Source: Ruminococcus difficilis
Lineage (GTDB): Bacteria > Bacillota_A > Clostridia > Oscillospirales > Acutalibacteraceae
Length of the DNA stretch: 5,188 bases
NCBI RefSeq assembly: GCF_016680995.1
Contig: NZ_JAEQMG010000162.1
Span: 1-5,188, forward strand
Direction: 5' to 3'
The notes under the pieces were generated by a model, which did no database searches, was not told the DNA's origin, and worked only from the letters and a program-made list of their open reading frames with translations. A program made the translations under genes and the position numbers. Within the stretch, counting starts at the first letter, position 1, and every line of letters starts with the position of its first letter. Positions 1 to 4,177 of the stretch are shown one piece after another.

Positions 1-41
1 AGTAAATCTGATGGGTTGGTTTGATATTTTCTGTTATTCAT
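1..41 (-). CDS. 5' end of an unidentified divergent gene (partial)
   Basis: An ATG at 41-39 on the minus strand opens a frame with no stop before the window edge. It encodes MNNRKYQTNPSDL, a polar, Asn-rich N-terminus. An AGGAGT Shine-Dalgarno site at 56-51 lies 9 bases upstream of the ATG, and a TTTACA-18-TATATT promoter lies just above it, so a real gene start is well supported although only 13 codons are visible. An ATG six bases before the chosen start (49-47) is followed at once by TAA and cannot be the start. I do not recognise the protein. It is transcribed divergently from the tail-fibre gene and shares its control region, so it could be a regulator or another part of the same element, but nothing in 13 residues shows this. 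Confidence 0.55.
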   Translation of the reverse strand, partial: MNNRKYQTNPSDL

Positions 42-62
42 TGTTACATCACTCCTATGAGT

Positions 63-92
63 AATATAACATATCAGCTACATTCTTGTAAA
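63..92 (-). promoter_or_regulatory. Sigma-A-type promoter for the left divergent gene
   Basis: On the minus strand, TTTACA (92-87, one mismatch to TTGACA) and TATATT (68-63, one mismatch to TATAAT) are separated by 18 bases. Transcription would start near 56, giving a leader of about 15 bases that begins at the AGGAGT ribosome site. The leader is short, so the exact start is uncertain. The region is AT-rich, so chance matches are possible. Confidence 0.5.
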
Positions 93-112
93 GTAAATTT
101 ATTTATGTCGTT

Positions 113-121
113 TGCTATAAT
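113..121 (+). promoter_or_regulatory. Extended -10 promoter for the tail-fibre cassette
   Basis: TGCTATAAT contains a perfect -10 hexamer (116-121) preceded by the TGn extended -10 motif. No good -35 lies 16-18 bases upstream; TTGTAA at 86-91 is 24 bases away, which is too far. An extended -10 promoter can work without a -35. Transcription would start near 128, leaving a leader of about 75 bases before the ATG at 204. It is the only convincing plus-strand promoter seen ahead of the three-gene cassette. Confidence 0.55.
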
Positions 122-140
122 TGCATATTTCTATGCAATT
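119..140. repeat. Perfect 9-bp palindrome at the predicted transcription start
   Basis: AATTGCATA (119-127) and TATGCAATT (132-140) are exact inverted repeats around the 4-base spacer TTTC. The left arm overlaps the -10 box and the centre falls at the predicted start site, a classic place for a repressor to bind. A TTTTTCTTATT tract follows on the plus strand, so the element also resembles a weak terminator, but only two of nine pairs are G-C and the hairpin would be only partly transcribed from the promoter above. A DNA-level operator is the more likely reading; no binding protein can be named. Confidence 0.45.
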
Positions 141-162
141 TTTCTTATTATCGTCGCGTGAA

Positions 163-198
163 TGAGGAAGCCCCATCCTCAATAAATTTCTAGGAGGA
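163..198 (+). promoter_or_regulatory. Leader element with a possible anti-Shine-Dalgarno
   Basis: TCCTC at 176-180 can pair with GAGGA at 164-168 (extended to 6 bp as TGAGGA/TCCTCA, loop AGCCCCA) or with GAGGA at 194-198, which is part of the AGGAGGA ribosome site of the tail-fibre gene. The two pairings exclude each other, which would be the layout of a simple translational switch. Both stems are only 5-6 bp, so this may be chance arising from the purine-rich ribosome site. No known riboswitch is recognised here. Confidence 0.25.
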
Positions 199-203
199 AG
201 AAG

Positions 204-2522
204 ATGAACGATTATATCGCGGAAATCACTCTTGATCTCAACTGTGAGCGCAGCTGTCAGACGATAATGCTGACGCAGTTTGACAAGGGCAAGAAAATCC
301 ACCTCACTGTCACGGCAAACGGCGAGCCTTACTCCGTGAGCGGCTGCTCGGTTGTGATGAAGGGCGTGAATTCCGACGGCAGCAGGGTCGCCGTTGACTG
401 TGATGTTGAGCAGGACGGAACCGCCACCGCCGTTACCGATGACATTACCTTTGACGTAAAGGGATTTGCCGCCGCGAGATTTGTGATTTCCGACAGTCAG
501 AGAACATACAACACACAGAGATTTTTGATTTATGTCGACGACGCGCTCGACACAGACGTCACCACTGACCCGTCTTATTCGATTCTGAACAGACTGATTC
601 GCGAGGTACAGCTGATTGACGAGCGCGGCGGGATCATAGTAGACGATGCGCTAAGTACCACCAGCACCCACCCCGTACAGAACCGCGTTGTGACTGCCGC
701 CCTCGCAACGAAGGCACCCGCTGTTACAGCATACACCTTCGACAGCACAACAACAGAAGTTCCGTTTAATGTCAATAACCCTAAGATTATTTATCTGAAC
801 GCCGTTGTTGACGGAGAAAACGGAATTGTAATCACTTCCGCTCAAACTGCAAGCTTCCAGTTTTTCTTCGGACGAAACGGTACGACTAAAATACGTTTGA
901 GAAACGGCGCAGATACCTATTCCGAATGGCAGCCCGCGGCAGAAAAAATCATCAATAAAAAGAACGCGATCACCAACGCCAACAAATCCAGCGCGGAGTT
1001 TTACCCTTCGATCAAGGCTCTTGTCGACTACATAGCCGAGAATTACGAGGCATTGTCAAACAAGCTGACCTCAGAAGCGGGTATTGACGAGGATTCTACC
1101 GATACCGAGTATCCTACCGCGAAGGCTGTGTTTGATTTCGGCGTGCAGATTATTGACGACGTTAATGAAGATATTACGGAAACCAATTCGAACCTATCCG
1201 ACCTCAAGGCGTATATCGGCTACACCTCGGGCGATATCCTTGGCTTGCATGCAGATTTTGAGAACAAGGTATTTACAAGGCTCGGTGCTGCTGTCGGTCT
1301 GAGCGCGGGCAACGATTTCAACGCGTACCCGATGTACGGTCAGCGCAGGCGCGTTGTTGTCGATTCGAACGGCGTGATAGACGACAGCTATTCTCCGGAA
1401 AATGTTGAAGAATCCGATACTAATGTTGACGTCATGGTCTATCAGCCGAAGTTCTACTACAAGGTCGTACCGCTCAAGCTCGAGAAGCAGTCCGGCGGCT
1501 TGGGATATCATATCCGCAAGGCGAATTACTACATCAGCTCGACGCCGCATGCCGGCTTTAAGCTTCACCCGCTCTTCTATGACGAGAACGGCAACGAAAT
1601 TGACTATGTACTTTTCTCGGCGTACGAGGCGTCTTTTATGTATTGGCGCGCAATATCACCAACAGCAGGAACATATGAGATTTTCCATGACGGAGTTGAC
1701 ACAGACACAACGATTGACACCAGCGCGGTTCTGAAATCTTTGCCGGGCGTCAAGCCGATCTCAGGTCAATACAAGACAATGAACAAGCTCAATATGGAGA
1801 ACTGCGCTCTGAGAAAATCACCAAACTGGCACCTCGACACGATCCAGTCTGTTTCAGCAAATCAGCTGCTCATGGCTATCGAGTTCGGAACATTTAATAC
1901 TCAGAACGCTATCGGCATGGGTGTTGTTTTAAACTCAAGTGTCAATTCAAATAACTGCTCGTCACTGACGGGCTCAACCTCCGCTCTAGGCAACTCAACG
2001 GGTATGGCAAGCGAAACAATTTATGATGTTGCCGGAACGGAAACGACTTTCAGCTCTGACGGCAAGGTATCTGTCAGCTATCGCGGAATTGAAAATCTGT
2101 GGGGTAATAGCTGGAAGCACATCAACGGAATCAACCTTTGGGGTGACGGCACAATGGGCAGCGGTCAGGTGTATATTGCAGATGATTTCTCCTTCAACGA
2201 AAGCAGTCATTCCGGCAATTACAAATCAACGGGCTTGACCCTTGCAAATGCAGGTGGTTATATTTCCGCATTTGGCTATGGCGATAAAGATTATGACTGG
2301 CTTTTCTTGCCGTCAGAAACAGCAGGCAACAGTTCTCTTCCCGTAGGCGACAACTACTATTGCACATCAAATCTGAATGGATACCGCGTTGTCCGATTGG
2401 GCGGTTTTTGGAATTATGGTGCTAATGCCGGCGGATTCTCTTTATCTTGTGATTCTGTTCCAAATACGCAGCATCAAAGCGTAGGCGGTCGCCTGCTGTA
2501 TGTGCCGACTTCAACAGTCTGA
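204..2522 (+). CDS. Phage-type tail fibre/receptor-binding protein, candidate DGR target
   Basis: A 772-residue protein expected to sit at a tail or tail-like tip and bind a surface ligand. Residues 1 to about 120 resemble the BppU N-terminal (DUF2479) baseplate domain. Degenerate fibre repeats follow near 147-166, 254-278 and 296-312 (STHPVQNRVV, EFYPSIKALV, TEYPTAKAVF). From about 350 to the end it resembles the FGE-sulfatase/C-type-lectin folds used by diversity-generating retroelement targets: MVYQPKFYYKVVPLKLEK at 411-428, RGIENLWGNSWKHINGIN at 627-644, and a terminal GGFWNYGANAGGFSL...GGRLLY at 733-766. The start is fixed by AGGAGG at 192-197, six bases before the ATG. No signal peptide or membrane segment is seen. 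It heads a cassette with a 75-residue gene and an xkdX-like gene. Domain names come from recognition by eye. The target role is supported by the conserved frame and by the codon pattern of the C-terminus; the reverse transcriptase and template repeat are not in the window. Confidence 0.85.
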   Translation: MNDYIAEITLDLNCERSCQTIMLTQFDKGKKIHLTVTANGEPYSVSGCSVVMKGVNSDGSRVAVDCDVEQDGTATAVTDDITFDVKGFAAARFVISDSQRTYNTQRFLIYVDDALDTDVTTDPSYSILNRLIREVQLIDERGGIIVDDALSTTSTHPVQNRVVTAALATKAPAVTAYTFDSTTTEVPFNVNNPKIIYLNAVVDGENGIVITSAQTASFQFFFGRNGTTKIRLRNGADTYSEWQPAAEKIINKKNAITNANKSSAEFYPSIKALVDYIAENYEALSNKLTSEAGIDEDSTDTEYPTAKAVFDFGVQIIDDVNEDITETNSNLSDLKAYIGYTSGDILGLHADFENKVFTRLGAAVGLSAGNDFNAYPMYGQRRRVVVDSNGVIDDSYSPENVEESDTNVDVMVYQPKFYYKVVPLKLEKQSGGLGYHIRKANYYISSTPHAGFKLHPLFYDENGNEIDYVLFSAYEASFMYWRAISPTAGTYEIFHDGVDTDTTIDTSAVLKSLPGVKPISGQYKTMNKLNMENCALRKSPNWHLDTIQSVSANQLLMAIEFGTFNTQNAIGMGVVLNSSVNSNNCSSLTGSTSALGNSTGMASETIYDVAGTETTFSSDGKVSVSYRGIENLWGNSWKHINGINLWGDGTMGSGQVYIADDFSFNESSHSGNYKSTGLTLANAGGYISAFGYGDKDYDWLFLPSETAGNSSLPVGDNYYCTSNLNGYRVVRLGGFWNYGANAGGFSLSCDSVPNTQHQSVGGRLLYVPTSTV
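2385..2500 (+). other. Putative DGR variable region at the 3' end of the fibre gene
   Basis: Codons for about residues 728-766 match the usual variable-region frame: GG-x-W-xx-G-xx-AG-x-F, a stretch of free residues, then GGRLLY just before the stop. Between residues 735 and 759, 14 of 25 codons end in T (TTT, AAT, TAT, GCT, TCT, TGT, GAT, GTT, CAT and others). That is what A-directed mutagenesis of AAT codons in a template repeat would leave, since only the first two positions change. The flanking codons (GGC, GGT, CGC, CTG) are GC-rich and fixed, as expected for the 3' homing end. Boundaries are estimates because the template repeat is not visible. Confidence 0.6.
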
Positions 2523-2534
2523 GGGGGTATTACT

Positions 2535-2762
2535 ATGACAGATTACGGTATTGTAAAAAGTGCGGTCAGACCCGAAGAAAAGGTCGTTGACGAGTTTTCC
2601 TTGTGGGTCAACACAGACATCACGGAAGCAAACGGAGGCTGGATATATCACATGGTGCAATACAGCAAGGATGAGTACATCAGACTGATGGACGAAGCAA
2701 ATCAAAAGGCTCAGGCAGACTTGGAGTATATCGCCATGATGACGGAGGTGGAGCTTGAATGA
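2535..2762 (+). CDS. Small phage-associated protein between fibre gene and xkdX
   Basis: A 75-residue soluble, acidic protein with no signal peptide or membrane segment. It starts 12 bases after the fibre stop, with a G-rich ribosome site (GAGGGGG, 2521-2527) overlapping that stop codon and 7 bases before the ATG. The N-terminal half has IVKSAVRPEEKVVDEFSLWV followed by a short aromatic segment (GGWIYHMVQYSKDEY). The C-terminal third (LMDEANQKAQADLEYIAMM) is predicted helical. From memory, similar small proteins sit at this place in tail operons of Firmicutes phages, between the BppU-type fibre and XkdX, but I know no assigned function. A role in fibre folding or assembly is a guess from position. 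Its stop overlaps the next start (ATGA), so the two are probably translationally coupled. Confidence 0.75.
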   Translation: MTDYGIVKSAVRPEEKVVDEFSLWVNTDITEANGGWIYHMVQYSKDEYIRLMDEANQKAQADLEYIAMMTEVELE

Positions 2763-2905
2763 GTAAGCACTTCAAAAAAGTAAAAGGCTATTATGACAGC
2801 GGCTTGTGGAGCATCGAGAGAGTCCACAACGCTGTTGTTAAAAACTGGATTACCGCGGAAGAATATAAAATAATCACCGGCGAAGATTATTTCACCGCCG
2901 CTTAA
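2759..2905 (+). CDS. xkdX: XkdX family phage protein
   Basis: A 48-residue protein with the XkdX signature: YYDSGLWSIERVHNAVVKNW then ITAEEYKIITGEDY. Family members are about 40-55 residues, so this is full length. XkdX was named from the defective Bacillus prophage PBSX, where it lies among the late tail genes near the fibre; its exact function is not known. The ATG overlaps the preceding stop as ATGA, and GGAGG at 2744-2748, inside the upstream gene, provides the ribosome site 10 bases away. It is the last gene of the cassette: its stop lies 6 bases before the terminator stem. In phage genomes holin and lysin genes usually follow, and they are absent here. Confidence 0.85.
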   Translation: MSKHFKKVKGYYDSGLWSIERVHNAVVKNWITAEEYKIITGEDYFTAA

Positions 2906-2906
2906 C

Positions 2907-2943
2907 AAAAATCAGCTCCGAGTTTCCTCGGAGCTGACTTTTA
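2907..2943. terminator. Bidirectional intrinsic terminator
   Basis: TCAGCTCCGAG (2912-2922) and CTCGGAGCTGA (2927-2937) form a perfect 11-bp stem with a 4-base loop. On the plus strand it is followed by CTTTTA and would end the xkdX cassette. On the minus strand the loop is GAAA, a stable GNRA tetraloop, and the stem is followed by TTTTTG, so it is the better terminator for dapL, whose stop codon (2943-2941) lies three bases before the stem. One hairpin therefore appears to serve two convergent transcripts. Confidence 0.9.
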
Positions 2944-4119
2944 TGATAATAATTTTTTGATTCTTTCAACAGCCTCAACGGTGCTTTCCCTGTCGCCGAA
3001 TGAGGTCAGGCGGAAGTAGCCCGCGCCGTTTTCACCGAAGCCCTCGCCCGGTGTACCGACTACATTGGCTTCCTTTAATAGCAGGTCGAAGAATTCCCAG
3101 CTTCCCATGCCGTTCGGGCATTTCAGCCAGATGTAGGGTGAGTTCTTGCCGCCCGTATAGTAGATACCGAGCTCATCGAGAGCAGACGCGATAATGCGCG
3201 CGTTCTCCTGATAGTAGGCGATATTCTCGCGGATCTGGCGCTGTCCCTCCTCGCTGAACACTGCTGCCGCAGCGCACTGAACGGGATATGAAACGCCGTT
3301 GAACTTTGTTGCCTGACGGCGGTACCATGTGGCATACAGATTGTGACCGTCGCGCTCAAGCTCCTTCGGGATAACCGTGTAGCCGCAGCGAGTGCCCGTA
3401 AAACCGGCGGTCTTTGAGAGCGAGCAAAGCTCTATGGCGCAGGTTCTCGCACCCTCGATCGCGTAGATTGAACGGGGCAGATCCTCTGTTATAAACGCCT
3501 CATACGCCGCGTCGTAGAGAATGACCGCGTCGTTTTTGTTGGCGTAATCGACCCATGCCTTGAGCTGGCCGAAGGTGAATGCCGCGCCCGTGGGGTTGTT
3601 AGGAGAGCAGAGGAAGATGATGTCTGCCTTTACGCTCTCGTCGGGCATCGCGGAAAAACCGTTTTGTTCGTTGCAGGCGGTGTAGATGATTTTTCGTCCC
3701 GCCATGATATTCGAATCGACGTAAACGGGATAAACGGGATCGGTGACGAGGACTGTGTTGTCCTGTGAGAAGATATCGCCGATGTTGCCGCAGTCGGACT
3801 TTGCGCCGTCCGACACAAATATCTCGTCGGGCGATACGCTTACGCCGAAGCTCTTGTAGTAACCCGAAATCGCCTCTCTGAGGAAGTCATAGCCCTCATA
3901 CTCGGGATAACCCTTGAAGGTTTCCTTGTGAGCAAGCTCCTCGGCGCCCTGCTTCATAGCCTCCACAACAACGGGAGCCAAAGGCAGGGTAACGTCGCCG
4001 ATACCGAGGCGTATGATCTTCTTGTCGGGATTCGCCGCCGCATACTCCGCGGTTTTTCTCGCAACATCAGCAAAAAGATAGTTCGGTACAAGATTGTCAA
4101 AATTTCTGTTGATTTTCAA
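2941..4119 (-). CDS. dapL: LL-diaminopimelate aminotransferase
   Basis: A PLP enzyme that converts tetrahydrodipicolinate to LL-2,6-diaminopimelate with glutamate as amino donor, bypassing the acyl-intermediate steps of lysine and peptidoglycan synthesis. At 392 residues it is slightly shorter than the usual 400-410. DapL hallmarks run in order: LGIGDVTLPL (38-47), FVSDGAKSDCGNI (101-113), DPVYPVYVDSN (127-137), CSPNNPTG (171-178), YDAAYEAF (202-209), SLSKTAGFTGTRCGY (233-247, Schiff-base Lys236 and Arg244), TKFNG (271-275), YIWLK (329-333) and GYFRLTSFG with Arg370. The GYGPEQGY segment common in the family reads GYPEYEGY here (70-77). The start is TTG: the family N-terminus begins MKIN or MQIN, which this TTG gives exactly. 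AAGGA at 4135-4131 lies 11 bases upstream, a slightly long spacing. It follows the dapF stop by 58 bases in the same direction, so the two are probably co-transcribed. Confidence 0.95.
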   Translation of the reverse strand: MKINRNFDNLVPNYLFADVARKTAEYAAANPDKKIIRLGIGDVTLPLAPVVVEAMKQGAEELAHKETFKGYPEYEGYDFLREAISGYYKSFGVSVSPDEIFVSDGAKSDCGNIGDIFSQDNTVLVTDPVYPVYVDSNIMAGRKIIYTACNEQNGFSAMPDESVKADIIFLCSPNNPTGAAFTFGQLKAWVDYANKNDAVILYDAAYEAFITEDLPRSIYAIEGARTCAIELCSLSKTAGFTGTRCGYTVIPKELERDGHNLYATWYRRQATKFNGVSYPVQCAAAAVFSEEGQRQIRENIAYYQENARIIASALDELGIYYTGGKNSPYIWLKCPNGMGSWEFFDLLLKEANVVGTPGEGFGENGAGYFRLTSFGDRESTVEAVERIKKLLS

Positions 4120-4137
4120 AGTGGATTCATTCCTTTA

Positions 4138-4164
4138 TATCAGACTTTTTCCTAATATCTGATA
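4138..4164 (-). repeat. Short inverted repeat between dapF and dapL
   Basis: TATCAGA (4138-4144) and TCTGATA (4158-4164) are perfect 7-bp inverted repeats separated by 13 bases. On the minus-strand transcript the hairpin would end one base before the AAAGGA ribosome site of dapL. The stem is AT-rich with no U-tract after it, so it is not a terminator. It could shape dapL translation or be chance. The 58-base gap has no room for a riboswitch and no convincing promoter. Confidence 0.3.
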
Positions 4165-4177
4165 ACCGGTGTTAGTA

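Noticed and set aside
119..150. Intrinsic terminator in the leader
   Set aside because: The hairpin has only two G-C pairs and its left arm lies upstream of the predicted transcription start, so an operator is more plausible.
1..203. Prophage attachment site or tRNA at the left boundary of the cassette
   Set aside because: No tRNA-like sequence was seen, and no direct repeat between this region and 2906-2943 longer than a few bases.
1194..1568. 124-residue minus-strand frame inside the fibre gene
   Set aside because: It is antisense to a well-supported gene, has no family resemblance, and arises from the codon pattern of the other strand.
2483..2494. AGGCG-GT-CGCCT palindrome as a structural homing signal
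   Set aside because: The 2-base spacer is too short for a stable RNA loop, and the sequence is explained by the conserved Gly-Gly-Arg-Leu codons.
2507..2519. GACT-TCAAC-AGTC hairpin just after the variable region, as the DGR homing hairpin
   Set aside because: The stem is only 4 bp; the known DGR hairpins downstream of variable regions are longer and GC-rich.
4120..4177. Lysine riboswitch or T-box ahead of dapL
   Set aside because: The gap is 58 bases, far too short for either, and shows none of their conserved segments.
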